From an uncultured bacterium (GTDB taxonomy: Bacteria; Bacteroidota; Ignavibacteria; UBA10030; BY39), in NCBI GenBank assembly GCA_937967455.1, contig CALCJK010000003.1, positions 62,001 to 126,000 on the forward strand: a stretch of DNA of 64,000 bases. The letters are read 5' to 3'. Below, in pieces: positions 9,001-19,162 of the stretch; within the stretch, counting starts at the first letter, position 1, and every line of letters starts with the position of its first letter. The notes beneath the pieces were generated by a model. It saw nothing but the letters and a program-made list of their open reading frames with translations. It did no database searches and had not been told where the DNA came from. A program made the position numbers and the translations under genes.

Positions 9001-9816
9001 ATGAAAAACTATATTACATTATCAATCTTAATTTTATGGTTGGCAGTATTTAGTTTTATGTGTGCAAGTCTGGCTTTTAATATTTTCTCAGATCAAGATG
9101 ATGTAAAACTTGGTCAACAACTTGATGAAGAAATAAGAAGTAAACCACAGGAATACCCAATCTTACAAAATCGGAAAGATATATTAAATTATATTGAGCA
9201 AATCGGTCAGAAAATCTTGAATTCTCCAAATGTTAAGAAAAGAGGTATTTATGCGTACAAGTTTGAGGTAATTCACGATGATAACACTATAAATGCATTT
9301 GCTACACCTGGTGGTTATGTATATGTATATACTGGTTTGTTAAAATTTGTAGATAATGAAGCAACACTGGCAGGTATTATAGGACATGAGATTGCTCATG
9401 CTGAAAGAAGGCATGCAACTCAACGATTGACAAAATATTATGGCGCAAGTATTTTACTTTCAATTGTACTTGGAGAAAAACCCTCTCAGCTAGCTGAGAT
9501 TGCAGCAAATCTTTTTACTGGACTGGCATTTTTAGCAAATAGCAGAGCAGATGAAAAAGAATCAGACGAATATTCCATAAAATATTTAAAGGATACTGAA
9601 TATTATCCGGGAGCAATTAAGTATTTCTTCGATAAGATACAGGCTGAAAAAGGTACCAGAGGTGGAAGTATAGAACGACTTCTCTCCACACATCCGTTAC
9701 CACAGGATCGGGTCGACTTTGTAATACAGGAAATGCAGAAAATTGGTAATCCTGAACCTAATGAGAATAACCTATTTACAACAAGATACCAGAATTTTAA
9801 AAGAACATTACCTTAG
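9001..9816 (+). CDS. M48 family metalloprotease, exported
   Basis: A zinc peptidase (271 residues from this start). The HEIAHAERRH motif holds the HExxH zinc site and the downstream NSRADEKESDEYSI segment holds the third (Glu) ligand. A hydrophobic N-terminus (residues 5-28) indicates export or a membrane anchor. It resembles the BepA/LoiP-like periplasmic M48 group that acts on outer-membrane protein quality. The track begins at TTG 8983, but ATG 9001 has a strong aaaggagg site 5 nt upstream, so I use 9001. The second M48 protein in the window is HtpX (58487). Confidence 0.88.
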   Translation: MKNYITLSILILWLAVFSFMCASLAFNIFSDQDDVKLGQQLDEEIRSKPQEYPILQNRKDILNYIEQIGQKILNSPNVKKRGIYAYKFEVIHDDNTINAFATPGGYVYVYTGLLKFVDNEATLAGIIGHEIAHAERRHATQRLTKYYGASILLSIVLGEKPSQLAEIAANLFTGLAFLANSRADEKESDEYSIKYLKDTEYYPGAIKYFFDKIQAEKGTRGGSIERLLSTHPLPQDRVDFVIQEMQKIGNPEPNENNLFTTRYQNFKRTLP

Positions 9817-9885
9817 TTTGTTTATATTTAATCTTTGTTTTAAATTTAAATTAAACATTATGTAAAACTAATTGAAAACTTATTT

Positions 9886-11196
9886 TTGAGTTTTATATTA
9901 CCAATTTTCCTTTTGTTGTTTTTAGCAGGAGTCTGTTCTGCGTGCGAAACTAGTATTTTAACCGTACCTAAAAGTTTAATAAAAGATCTTACTAAAGCAA
10001 ATAGCAAATCTGCTATATTAATTGATAAGTTACAATCCGATCCGGAATCAGTAATCGCTGTTTCTAAGGTAGGTTTTATTATAGGTTTAAGTTTAGCAGC
10101 TTTCATATCTGGGTTGTTTTCAATTGAAGTACTCTCGCCGGTTTTACAAACTTCCAATGTAAAATTTTTACAATTGTATTCTGATCTTATTTCAGTTGTA
10201 ATTTTTGTACCAATTTTTTCCTTTATTGCAATAATTTTTTGTGATTTAATTCCTAAATCTATTGCAAAGAAATTTCCACTACAAATAGCAAAAATTCTTG
10301 TATTACCATTTTATTATTACCTTATTTTGGTAACTCCAATTACTAATTTGCTTACGAAAATAACAAATATTATTCTAAGTCCTTTTAAAGACCAAACTAA
10401 TTTCATTGAATCAAGAGTATCTGAAGAAGAATTTAAAATTTTGCTTGAAGAAGGCAGAAAAACTGGTACAATCGATAAAACAGAACAAGAACTAATAACA
10501 AGTATTTTCGAATTTACTGATACTATTGCTAAAGAAGTAATGATTCCAAGAACAGATGTCGTTGCAATCGATATAAACACACCAAGAGAAAAGCTTGTGA
10601 ATATTGTACTTGAAGAAGGTTATTCTCGAATACCTGTATATTCTGGTTCAATTGATAATATAGTGGGTGTCATTTATACAAAGGATTTAATAGGACTTCT
10701 GGAGCATCGTGAGGTAATTGTTTTATATGACATCATCAGACCAGCATATTTTGTACCTGAAACAAAAAAAATAAGTGTTTTGTTGCGTGAACTTCAACAA
10801 CAAAAAATTCATATGGCAATTGTAATTGATGAATTCGGCGGTACAGAAGGTATAATAACTCTGGAAGACATTATTGAAGAGATTGTAGGTGAGATACACG
10901 ATGAATATGATGAAGAATTAAAAGAAATTGAATCAGCTTCTGATGGAACTTACCTTGTAAATGCAAGAATTAATATAAAAGATTTCAACCAAAAATTTCA
11001 AACAAATATTCCTGAAAATCCAGACTATGAAACACTTAGTGGTTTTCTTCATAAAATATCAGGAAAAATACCTGATATGGGAGAAGAAATAGTTTATGAG
11101 GATCTGAAGTTCGTAATAGTTAAAAAAAGTTTAAGGAGAATCCGGCAGGTTAAAGTAATTTTTGTTCACCGACAAAATCCATCTATCAACCAATAA
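9886..11196 (+). CDS. CNNM/CorC-type membrane protein (DUF21, paired CBS, CorC-HlyC domain)
   Basis: 436 residues: an N-terminal DUF21 membrane domain with three or four hydrophobic segments (residues 2-160), two CBS motifs (about 200-320; MIPRTDVVAID and RIPVYSGSIDNIVGVIYTKDL), and a C-terminal CorC/HlyC FAD-fold domain with VIDEFGGTEGIITLEDI. The family is linked to magnesium/cobalt efflux or membrane homeostasis, often mislabelled haemolysin. The TTG start directly precedes the first membrane helix. It ends 7 nt before the flippase. Confidence 0.88.
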   Translation: MSFILPIFLLLFLAGVCSACETSILTVPKSLIKDLTKANSKSAILIDKLQSDPESVIAVSKVGFIIGLSLAAFISGLFSIEVLSPVLQTSNVKFLQLYSDLISVVIFVPIFSFIAIIFCDLIPKSIAKKFPLQIAKILVLPFYYYLILVTPITNLLTKITNIILSPFKDQTNFIESRVSEEEFKILLEEGRKTGTIDKTEQELITSIFEFTDTIAKEVMIPRTDVVAIDINTPREKLVNIVLEEGYSRIPVYSGSIDNIVGVIYTKDLIGLLEHREVIVLYDIIRPAYFVPETKKISVLLRELQQQKIHMAIVIDEFGGTEGIITLEDIIEEIVGEIHDEYDEELKEIESASDGTYLVNARINIKDFNQKFQTNIPENPDYETLSGFLHKISGKIPDMGEEIVYEDLKFVIVKKSLRRIRQVKVIFVHRQNPSINQ

Positions 11197-11203
11197 TTTA
11201 TTG

Positions 11204-12793
11204 ATGAATCTTGAAGAGCTGAAACAACCAGAAAAATTCCCACAAAAAATTGTAAAAAACACAATTTATAATATTATTGGTAATTTTACTCTTATTACTA
11301 TTGGATTTATTTTAGTGCCATATATAATTAAACACATTGGTGTGAATGTTTATGGAAGTATATGGGTCATAGCAATAATAGTGATATCATTTTCACAACT
11401 TTTCGATTTTGGTTTAACAAGTGCTTGTACAAAGTATATTGCAGAATATCATACAAAATCTGATGTACAAAATATGAATCGGGTAGTTAATACAGTCTTC
11501 TTTTTTTTTCTTATTTTCTGGGTTCTAGTTTATCCTTTGATATATATATTCAGAGAAGAAATAATTTTATTATTGGGCACGAGTTCAGATCTTAAATCAG
11601 AAATGTATTTTGTTCTATTTGTAGTCACAGCAATTATGGCTGTTAACCATATTACCTCACCTTTCTATGCAAGTATTAGCGCGATACAGAGATATGACTT
11701 GCTCAATATTTTCATTATTTCAGCTGCAATTTTAAATATTATTTTGATAGTAATTTTGTTTAATACCGGTTTTGGTGTTAATGGTTTAGCAATTAGTTAT
11801 TTTATATTTTATTTTTCTATTGCTGTTTCAGTAATTTTATATTGCTTTAAGCTAATACCGGGACTTCAATTTGGTTTAAAGTATTTAAACATAGATACTT
11901 TTAAAAAGGTATTCTATTTTGGTATAAATCTACAAATAGGTAAAATTTCGCAAATTGTAGTTTTCCAGCTTGATAAGTTTTTGGCTCTAAAATTATTCGG
12001 TGGCAAATATGCTGCTTTTTATGAGGTAGGTTCGAAAATAACCAGTTTTACGAGAAGCATTCCGCTTTTACTTGTATCTGCCATCGTTCCAGCTGCAACT
12101 GAGTTAGATGCGAAAGGAGAAAATTTAAAATTAAAAATTTTATTTGAAACCGGCACAAGGTACCTTATCATTGGCGGATTTTTGATAGGGGGGTTCATTT
12201 TTTCTCACGCTGATTTGATAATTCAATCATGGATTGGGAAAAAATTAACTATCGAAGGTATCTATATTTCATCATCTATAATTAGATTGATTGTATTGGG
12301 TTATTTTGCAAATATGATAACCGGAGCAATGAGTTCAATCGCACTTGGCTTTGACAGAACGGAATTTGAAAGGCGTGCAGGAATAGTTACAATTATTTTG
12401 TTTCCATTATTAGCTATTATTCTTTTACCAATTTTCGGTTTTTATGGTATAGCTATGAGTGTCTCACTCACTTTAGTTATTTCATCCATATATTTTATGC
12501 TGTTGTTTGTTAGGTTTATAGATTATAAAATTTACAATGTATTCAAAATGCTACTCATACCTATTTCAGCTGCTATTCTGAGTGCTATTTTAACATATGT
12601 TTTATATAAATTTATCCCTGAAAGTTACATGGAAAACAGAATCAGCAGTTTAATTGTTACAGGAATTTTATTTTTAATTTATCTAATTTTATTTTCAGGA
12701 TCTTTCGTGATATTAAAAGGATACACAAATACTGATTTAATAATAATAAAAATGTTTATTGATAAGTTAAAAACTATTAAAACCAGAATCTAA
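11204..12793 (+). CDS. Polysaccharide flippase (Wzx/MATE-like, oligosaccharide exporter)
   Basis: A 529-residue membrane protein with about 12-14 hydrophobic segments, typical of the Wzx/RfbX group of the MOP superfamily that flips lipid-linked glycans. Features include the opening NTIYNIIGNFTLITIGFILVP and an FGLTSACTKYIAEY segment after the second helix. I use ATG 11204 rather than the track's TTG 11162, which lies inside the upstream gene. Two glycosyltransferases follow directly, consistent with surface-glycan assembly. Confidence 0.82.
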   Translation: MNLEELKQPEKFPQKIVKNTIYNIIGNFTLITIGFILVPYIIKHIGVNVYGSIWVIAIIVISFSQLFDFGLTSACTKYIAEYHTKSDVQNMNRVVNTVFFFFLIFWVLVYPLIYIFREEIILLLGTSSDLKSEMYFVLFVVTAIMAVNHITSPFYASISAIQRYDLLNIFIISAAILNIILIVILFNTGFGVNGLAISYFIFYFSIAVSVILYCFKLIPGLQFGLKYLNIDTFKKVFYFGINLQIGKISQIVVFQLDKFLALKLFGGKYAAFYEVGSKITSFTRSIPLLLVSAIVPAATELDAKGENLKLKILFETGTRYLIIGGFLIGGFIFSHADLIIQSWIGKKLTIEGIYISSSIIRLIVLGYFANMITGAMSSIALGFDRTEFERRAGIVTIILFPLLAIILLPIFGFYGIAMSVSLTLVISSIYFMLLFVRFIDYKIYNVFKMLLIPISAAILSAILTYVLYKFIPESYMENRISSLIVTGILFLIYLILFSGSFVILKGYTNTDLIIIKMFIDKLKTIKTRI

Positions 12794-12822
12794 TTATGAA
12801 TAATAATAATTAGTTTTTGAAA

Positions 12823-13638
12823 ATGAACTTTTTGGTCTCTGTCATAATTATAAATTACAAAACATTTGATTTGCTCAAAAATTGTTTGCAATCTTTAATA
12901 CTTAACCATAATAAAATAAATTATGAAATTATCATTGTTGATAACGACTCTAAAGATAATGCTATTGATAATCTAAAAAGTATTTACCCAGATGTGAGAA
13001 TTGTGCAATTGTCAGAAAATATTGGTTTCAGCAGAGCAAATAACATAGCAGCAAAACAGGCTGTAGGAGATTATTTTCTATTTGTAAATAGTGATGTGCT
13101 ATTTATTGAAAATTCTATTGATAAAATGCTAAATTACTATATAAATGGAAAAAATATTGGTATATTGGGTCCAAAATTGTTAAATCTGGACTATTCATTT
13201 CAATTATCTGCAGGGAAATTACCAAACTTCTTTGTTGAGATTAAAGATAAAATTATTTATTCAATCTGTAAAAAATCCAAGTATTTTAACTCGTTGGTAG
13301 AAAGAATATTTTTCGATAAAATATCAGAAGTTGAATGGGTTACTGGTGCTTGTATGCTTATCGATAGAGATACTTATTATCAAGTTCATGGTTTTGATGA
13401 AAATTTCTTTTTGTATTTTGAGGATAAAGACCTTTGTGCCAGAGTAAGAGCTCTTAATAAAAAAATAATTTATTATCCAGAAACATCAGTAATTCACCTG
13501 CTTGGTGGAAGTTCCAGGCAGAAACATACTAAAGAAGTGAAAGATATATACCGCAATAGTCAGATATACTATTACAAAAAACATCTAAATTGTTTCCACA
13601 ATAAATTATTGAAACTATATTTATCTAAAAATGCCTGA
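12823..13638 (+). CDS. Glycosyltransferase family 2 (rhamnosyltransferase-like)
   Basis: About 271 residues, GT-A fold. The opening VSVIIINYKTFDLL, the DNDSKDNA segment, ENIGFSRANNIAAK, the metal site FVNSDV and the late GFDENFFLYFEDKDLCAR motif are the signature of dTDP-rhamnosyl-type GT2 enzymes. Acceptor unknown. ATG 12823 is preferred over TTG 12817 two codons upstream. Its last 8 nt overlap the next glycosyltransferase, so translation is coupled. Confidence 0.87.
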   Translation: MNFLVSVIIINYKTFDLLKNCLQSLILNHNKINYEIIIVDNDSKDNAIDNLKSIYPDVRIVQLSENIGFSRANNIAAKQAVGDYFLFVNSDVLFIENSIDKMLNYYINGKNIGILGPKLLNLDYSFQLSAGKLPNFFVEIKDKIIYSICKKSKYFNSLVERIFFDKISEVEWVTGACMLIDRDTYYQVHGFDENFFLYFEDKDLCARVRALNKKIIYYPETSVIHLLGGSSRQKHTKEVKDIYRNSQIYYYKKHLNCFHNKLLKLYLSKNA

Positions 13639-14767
13639 ACATAAAAAAATCAAAGTACTCGAATTAGTTGACGAAGCAAAGATTGGTGGGGGTCAAATTC
13701 ATCTATTGCTTTTAACAAAATATATAGATAAAAATAAATTTGATTTGTATGTAGCTTGTGAAGGCGAAGGATTTTTAGTCGATGAGTTAAAGAAATTACA
13801 TATTCCAGTTATTCCTGTTTCAATATCAAATAATTTAAAATTATCCAACTTGTTTGATCTTATTGCGATTTATAATAAATATAATTTCAATATTGTTCAT
13901 TCTCACGGTGGAACTGCTGGTTTCTGGGGAAGATTAGCTGCAATATTTGTAAAACATAAACCAATTTTAGTTCACACATACCATGGAATACATTATTTAT
14001 ATTCAAATATTTTCAAAAAATATTCCTATATCTTAATAGATTACTTTTTGAATAAAATTACAGATAAAATTGTTTTTGTATGCGAATCGGATTATAAGAA
14101 GGGAAGTAAAATATCTGCTAGAAAAAAAAGTATTGTTATTAAAAATGGTATTGAAATAGATAATTATGTTAAGGATGTTGATAGGGAAGAACTTAGAGCG
14201 AAATTTGGTTTTAAAAATCAATTCGTTTTTGGTAATATTGGAAGATTGCACAGGCAAAAGGGCCAGAAATATTTGATAGAGGCTTTTACGGAACTTTGTA
14301 AAAAATATTCTGATGTTTTGCTTGCAATTGTGGGTGATGGGGAGTTATATGATGAATTAAAAAAATTAACAATTAATTTGGATATAAATAATAAAGTAAT
14401 TTTTCTGGGTAGTAGAAATGATATTGTTGATTTCCTTAATGCTATCGATGCGTTTGTTTTACCTTCTTTATGGGAAGGTCAACCAATAACAATATTTGAA
14501 GCAATGGCAACATCTAAACCAATAATTGCTACATCAGTTGATGGAGTTAATGAGATACTGATGAATATGAACAATGCATTGTTATGCCCTCCAGCAAATG
14601 TAAAGGCACTTTCTAATTCTATGGAGTACATTTATAAGGATCGTGAATTAGCAGGCAAACTTGCAAAAAAAGCTAAAGATGATGTAATTTATATTTATTC
14701 AGCTCGTCAAACAGCAAAACATGTTTCTGATTTGTATCAATTACTCTTCAGGAAATTTAATATTTGA
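13631..14767 (+). CDS. Glycosyltransferase family 4 (GT-B)
   Basis: 378 residues. The N-terminal half has the acceptor-domain motif DEAKIGGGQIHLLLL and HSHGGTAGFWGRLAA; the C-terminal half has the nucleotide-sugar site NIGRLHRQKGQKYLIEAF and LPSLWEGQPITIFEAMA, where the Glu of the EX7E motif sits. A retaining GT4 for cell-surface glycan synthesis is likely. It is the third gene of the flippase-GT2-GT4 set. Confidence 0.88.
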   Translation: MPEHKKIKVLELVDEAKIGGGQIHLLLLTKYIDKNKFDLYVACEGEGFLVDELKKLHIPVIPVSISNNLKLSNLFDLIAIYNKYNFNIVHSHGGTAGFWGRLAAIFVKHKPILVHTYHGIHYLYSNIFKKYSYILIDYFLNKITDKIVFVCESDYKKGSKISARKKSIVIKNGIEIDNYVKDVDREELRAKFGFKNQFVFGNIGRLHRQKGQKYLIEAFTELCKKYSDVLLAIVGDGELYDELKKLTINLDINNKVIFLGSRNDIVDFLNAIDAFVLPSLWEGQPITIFEAMATSKPIIATSVDGVNEILMNMNNALLCPPANVKALSNSMEYIYKDRELAGKLAKKAKDDVIYIYSARQTAKHVSDLYQLLFRKFNI

Positions 14768-14791
14768 TATAATATTGTTATATTTACACAA

Positions 14792-15529
14792 ATGAGAAAC
14801 AAGAACTCGATAGCATTAATAAAAAGAGATTTTAATCTTCGAAGGAATGTTTTGGATTCTCCATTTTCAGGGTTATCCTGGGAGGATACCGAAATGCTTT
14901 TTATGACAATATTAAGTGACATGTTAATTGGATTATCCAAAATTCCAGAAACTGATATAATAGTTTTTGTTAAAAAGTCTGAACTGCATTATGAATATAT
15001 ATCTGATGTTGAAGACAAAGTAATTGTTGTGGATACTGAAGAACTAAATTCAAAAGAAATACTGAATTACTCTATAAGTTATTTAAAAACTGCGAATTAC
15101 TGGCGCAATATATTATTAATGAATTATTATCCTATATGTGATTCAACATTTTATAAAAATATTCTAATGTATTTGGGAGAAGAACAAGAGCACATCTTTG
15201 TAGCTCCTATGAAGGATTTTACTATAGGAATGATAGCATTCAGGCATGATAATAAAATGATATTTGATGATTTATTAAAGATACAAGTATTTGATTTTGA
15301 AAAATTTTTAGAAAAGTTTATAAATTATGATGCATTTTTGATCACTCCTAATTTTATACCCTCAATTATTAATGTAAGTGATGTGATCAATCTTAAAAGT
15401 AAAATTGAGAAAATGATAAGATTAAAAAATGGATATCCTCAAAATACCTATAATTTATTGAAGTCCTTTGAAAAGAAATATGTAATTAAAAGTAATAATG
15501 AAATTAGGCATATTCGGCGGTACTTTTGA
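14792..15529 (+). CDS. Unrecognised protein, possibly a divergent DUF2064-type (GT-A) protein
   Basis: 245 residues, no signal peptide or membrane segment. The order of segments (KRDFNLRR start, LSWEDTEMLF, NYYPICDS, FVAPMKDFTIGMIAF, MIFDDLLKIQ) recalls the layout of DUF2064/TIGR04282 glycosyltransferases, where GSDCP and GPxxDGGYYL occupy the matching places, but the signature residues themselves are altered. If related, it has probably lost or changed activity. Its 3' end overlaps nadD by 32 nt in another frame. Treated as hypothetical. Confidence 0.55.
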   Translation: MRNKNSIALIKRDFNLRRNVLDSPFSGLSWEDTEMLFMTILSDMLIGLSKIPETDIIVFVKKSELHYEYISDVEDKVIVVDTEELNSKEILNYSISYLKTANYWRNILLMNYYPICDSTFYKNILMYLGEEQEHIFVAPMKDFTIGMIAFRHDNKMIFDDLLKIQVFDFEKFLEKFINYDAFLITPNFIPSIINVSDVINLKSKIEKMIRLKNGYPQNTYNLLKSFEKKYVIKSNNEIRHIRRYF

Positions 15530-16073
15530 TCCGCCTCACATAGGACATTTAATTGTTGCTGACAACGTAAAAGAACAACTAAATTTGGAAAAAATAATTT
15601 TTATTCCATCCTACCAGCCTCCTCATAAATTTGAATCTAATTCTGCTAAACCACTTCAAAGATTTGAGATGGTAGAATTGTCTATAAAAAATAATAAGGA
15701 TTTCCAGGTTTATGATATTGAAATTCAAAGAAAAGGAAAATCTTATACAATTGACACTATAAATACATTGACACTCATTCATCCACAGGCACAATTTTAT
15801 TTAATTATCGGTATGGATAATTTAATAGAGTTTCCTCAATGGAAATCACCTCATGAAATTATTTCTCGTGTGGAATTAGTCGTTATGAATCGTCCTGGTT
15901 ATGATAAGCCATTAAAAAGTGAATTTAGCAAATATGCTACATTTGTTCGTGTTCCTAATGTTGATATTTCGTCTTCAGAAATTCGAAGAAGAGTTAAAAT
16001 GGGCAGAACAATCAGATATCTAGTGCATCAAGATGTTGAAAAATATATCAATCTGAATGGTCTTTATAAATGA
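15498..16073 (+). CDS. nadD: Nicotinate-nucleotide adenylyltransferase
   Basis: A 191-residue NaMN adenylyltransferase of NAD synthesis. The nucleotidyltransferase motif GIFGGTFDPPHIGHL starts at residue 4, and the C-terminal SSSEIRRRV motif (near 164) is the standard ISSTxIR equivalent. The start is fixed by the motif so close to the N-terminus, even though it lies inside the upstream gene. ATGA overlap with the response regulator downstream. Confidence 0.95.
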   Translation: MKLGIFGGTFDPPHIGHLIVADNVKEQLNLEKIIFIPSYQPPHKFESNSAKPLQRFEMVELSIKNNKDFQVYDIEIQRKGKSYTIDTINTLTLIHPQAQFYLIIGMDNLIEFPQWKSPHEIISRVELVVMNRPGYDKPLKSEFSKYATFVRVPNVDISSSEIRRRVKMGRTIRYLVHQDVEKYINLNGLYK

Positions 16074-16462
16074 CTTGTTCTCATATGGAAAACACCAAAT
16101 GGATATTAATCGTAGAAGATGATTCTCAAATAACGGGGCTACTTGAACTACTATTGATTAGCAATAATTACAATGTCGTGATAGCTAAAGATGGTGATGA
16201 AGCTTTTAAAATTTATAAATCGCATATACCTAAAATTGATCTTATCATAAGTGATCTTGGATTGCCAAAACTTGGTGGAATAGAATTATTTCACAAAATT
16301 TATGCAGAAGATAATTCAGTAAAATTTATTGCATCAAGTGGATTCAGTAATAAAAATTTTGGTGATGAACTAATAAAACAAGGAATAAAAGCTTTTCTAC
16401 CAAAACCATATCATGCTGAACATTTAATTCAAACAATTAAAAACATCCTGGAAAAAGATTAA
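16070..16462 (+). CDS. Single-domain response regulator (receiver)
   Basis: 130 residues, a receiver domain only. Acidic pocket in VEDDS (near residues 16-20), phosphoacceptor Asp in LIISDLGLPK (near 64) and the conserved Lys in LPKPYH (near 111). No output domain, so it acts as a CheY-like protein or phosphate relay. The ATGA overlap with nadD supports the first ATG; an internal ATG at 16085 would also leave the domain intact. No partner kinase is adjacent. Confidence 0.88.
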   Translation: MTCSHMENTKWILIVEDDSQITGLLELLLISNNYNVVIAKDGDEAFKIYKSHIPKIDLIISDLGLPKLGGIELFHKIYAEDNSVKFIASSGFSNKNFGDELIKQGIKAFLPKPYHAEHLIQTIKNILEKD

Positions 16463-16481
16463 ATAGAAGTTATTAAATTCA

Positions 16482-18680
16482 ATGAGCGATATTTATCATA
16501 ATCCCGGAAAAACAATTTACTTGATGTTGCTATTCCACCAGCACCAACCTTTTTATTTAGATAGGGATATGAAGAGCTTAATTGCTCCGTGGGTACGAAC
16601 CCATACAACGAAAGATTACTTGTATGTCCCAAATATATTAAAAAAGTATCCAAATGTTCATCTTACAGTTAATTTGACTCCATCCCTATTGTTACAGATT
16701 CAAGAGCATTATGTTAAAAATTTAAAGAAATTTGTAGATGTTAAGAAAATAAATTTAAAACGTATAAGAAAATTTCCTGAAGTCGAAAGGCTTTTAGATT
16801 TGTTAATTAAACCAACAAAATATTTTACAAAAGAAGATATATTAAGTTTATATACCTATCATTATAGTACACTTAGTGTAAATGAAGTACTTCGACATTA
16901 TTTTCCGGAATATGAAAAACTTTATAAAATATTTTCTGAAGCCAGAGAGAAAAATATTTTGATTAATAACCTCCAGCTATTAAGAGAATTAAAATTTTGG
17001 TTTACACTTTTGAATTTTAATTTAGATATTATTGAAGGTCCTATTAAATTAACAGATAATAGTATAGTTGATTTATCAGATTTTTTATTTAAAAAAACAG
17101 ATGGTAAATATTATTTGAGAAGAAAAATTACTGAACATGATTGTGAAAAGTTGTTTGTTGCATCATATTGTATGATGATAAATTTTGTGCCTGTTCACAA
17201 ACAAATAATCTATAATCCTCATAACAATATTGGACAGATTGAATTAAGTACATCACCATATAGCCATCCAATTCTTCCGTTGATATATGATACGGAATCA
17301 GCAAAAGAATGCATGGATAGTTATATTTTACCAAATAGATTTCATTATCCAGAGGATGCAAGATTGCAAGTAAAAATGGGTCTCGAAATTTTTGAAAAGT
17401 ATTTTGGCTATAAACCCACTGGCATGTGGCCATCGGAGGGTGCAATCAGTCGCAGTGTAGCGAAAATATTTATAGAAAATAATTTACAGTGGTTCGCAAC
17501 AGATATGCAAATACTATATCAATCGGTTGGACGTAAGATTTCGCACCTGACTCCATATAATTTAAATATCGATAATCAAAATATTGTAGCATTTTTTAGA
17601 GATACAGTATTATCAGATAAAATTGGTTTTAGATATCAAAATTTTGACGGAGAAGAATCTGCCGATGACTTTATAAAACATATACTATCGTATTCGGATA
17701 GAAATGAAGAAAAAGTAGTAAGTGTAATTTTAGATGGAGAAAATGCATGGGAATGGTATCGTAAGGATCCTGGAGCAAGGGAGTTTTTGAATGCTTTATT
17801 CAGAAAATTAGAAAAACTTTATCGTACAAAGGCAATTGTAACAATAACCCCTTACGAATATATTAATGGAAACATTTCTCGTGGAATATTACCTCATCCA
17901 AAAGAAAAGTTACCGGTTCTTAAACACATTTCGAGTGGTTCATGGATTCATGGTAATTTTGGGAAATGGATAGGTAGTATGGAGAAAAATTATGTCTGGG
18001 ATATACTACTTGAGGCAAGAATGAATCTTGAAAAAACAGGATATACATTTGAACATTTAAGAACTTTAAAAAGGAAATCAAAGAGAGAAAAATATTTATT
18101 TAAAGCTTATGAATGTATGTTTATCGCTGAGGGCTCAGATTGGTTCTGGTGGGCTGGCGAAGATCAAGAATCATACACCGGTGAACCTTTTAACGAACTT
18201 TTTTTTAACTATATTAATCAGGTTTATGTTAATTTATTGAAGGCAGGTTATAAAGTTAAAGCTCCGAAAATTATTTCGTTTGAAAAATTAAAAAAAGAAG
18301 AAAAATTTTCTGTCTCTAAAATTGGTTCAATGAAAATGGGACAGAAAACTCTGACCATCAAGTTTATCTGCGATAGCAATGGAATAAATGTTCCAGACGC
18401 TATTTATATAGCTGGTAATCTTGAAGAATTGGGTGAATGGGTACCTAATCTTGTCCGTATGAATAAGATAACGGCTAAGGGTAAATTGTATTCAACTTTA
18501 TGGGAATATGAGATAAAAGTTCCTGAAGGGACTGTTATACATTATAAGTATACCAATAGTGGAAAGCGCGGTGAGTGGAGTGGTAGCGAAGAGTTTCCAG
18601 CACTCAATCGAACTGTTATAGCCCAAACTAAAGCAGGTGAAAATTTAATTATTCTAAAAGATAAATTTGGTAAATTGTAA
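16482..18680 (+). CDS. Glycoside hydrolase family 57 with C-terminal CBM20-like starch-binding domain
   Basis: 732 residues. Family 57 motifs: [10 protein letters not shown] at residues 15-24, [10 protein letters not shown] near 313-322 with the nucleophile Glu, and [12 protein letters not shown] near 414-425 with the acid/base Asp. Residues about 620-732 form a CBM20-like domain ([31 protein letters not shown]). Acts on alpha-1,4-glucan, as an alpha-amylase/4-alpha-glucanotransferase-type enzyme. No signal peptide is visible, so it probably works on cytoplasmic glycogen. Confidence 0.85.
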   Translation: MSDIYHNPGKTIYLMLLFHQHQPFYLDRDMKSLIAPWVRTHTTKDYLYVPNILKKYPNVHLTVNLTPSLLLQIQEHYVKNLKKFVDVKKINLKRIRKFPEVERLLDLLIKPTKYFTKEDILSLYTYHYSTLSVNEVLRHYFPEYEKLYKIFSEAREKNILINNLQLLRELKFWFTLLNFNLDIIEGPIKLTDNSIVDLSDFLFKKTDGKYYLRRKITEHDCEKLFVASYCMMINFVPVHKQIIYNPHNNIGQIELSTSPYSHPILPLIYDTESAKECMDSYILPNRFHYPEDARLQVKMGLEIFEKYFGYKPTGMWPSEGAISRSVAKIFIENNLQWFATDMQILYQSVGRKISHLTPYNLNIDNQNIVAFFRDTVLSDKIGFRYQNFDGEESADDFIKHILSYSDRNEEKVVSVILDGENAWEWYRKDPGAREFLNALFRKLEKLYRTKAIVTITPYEYINGNISRGILPHPKEKLPVLKHISSGSWIHGNFGKWIGSMEKNYVWDILLEARMNLEKTGYTFEHLRTLKRKSKREKYLFKAYECMFIAEGSDWFWWAGEDQESYTGEPFNELFFNYINQVYVNLLKAGYKVKAPKIISFEKLKKEEKFSVSKIGSMKMGQKTLTIKFICDSNGINVPDAIYIAGNLEELGEWVPNLVRMNKITAKGKLYSTLWEYEIKVPEGTVIHYKYTNSGKRGEWSGSEEFPALNRTVIAQTKAGENLIILKDKFGKL

Positions 18681-18691
18681 GGAACAAAACT

Positions 18692-19105
18692 ATGAAATTC
18701 CATACAGAATATATTTGGATGAACACCAAAAAACTTCGTGATTATATAAACATTACACAAGATGTTAATGAGATATTAAAGAGAAGTGGTATCAAAGAAG
18801 GTTTAATAATTGTTTCAGCTATGCACATAACTGCAGGAGTATATATAAACGATGCTGAAAGTGGTTTAATACAGGACATTGATGAATGGTTAGAAAAATT
18901 AGCTCCTTTTAATATCAATTATAAACATCATCGAACAGGAGAAACAAATGGAGATGCACATTTAAAGAGTTTGTTAATACATCACGAAGTGATCGTACCC
19001 GTCACGAATGGAGAAATGGATTTCGGTCCATGGCAACAGATTTATTATGCAGAATTTGACGGACAGAGAAGGAAGAGAATTATTGTGAAGGTGATAGGCG
19101 AATAA
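18692..19105 (+). CDS. YjbQ/UPF0047 family protein
   Basis: 137 residues. The family signature runs through [30 protein letters not shown] and [21 protein letters not shown], with the conserved His and Glu residues. Members have been called secondary thiamine-phosphate synthases, but the physiological role is uncertain. An aagga site precedes the ATG, which lies 11 nt after the GH57 stop. Confidence 0.88.
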   Translation: MKFHTEYIWMNTKKLRDYINITQDVNEILKRSGIKEGLIIVSAMHITAGVYINDAESGLIQDIDEWLEKLAPFNINYKHHRTGETNGDAHLKSLLIHHEVIVPVTNGEMDFGPWQQIYYAEFDGQRRKRIIVKVIGE

Positions 19106-19107
19106 TT

Positions 19108-19136
19108 TTGTATAATTTTCAAGTTTAAACTATATT
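19108..19136 (+). promoter_or_regulatory. Candidate sigma-70 promoter of the GWxTD gene
   Basis: TTGTAT, 17 nt, TATATT, with a leader of about 20 nt to the ATG at 19163. The same pair of hexamers and the same spacing occur at 1077-1105. The -35 is a weak match. Confidence 0.35.
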
Positions 19137-19162
19137 AAAAAAAATAATAAAAAGGCAAAATA

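Noticed and set aside
17128-17445. Minus-strand ORF of 105 residues
   Set aside because: Antisense to the GH57 catalytic region.
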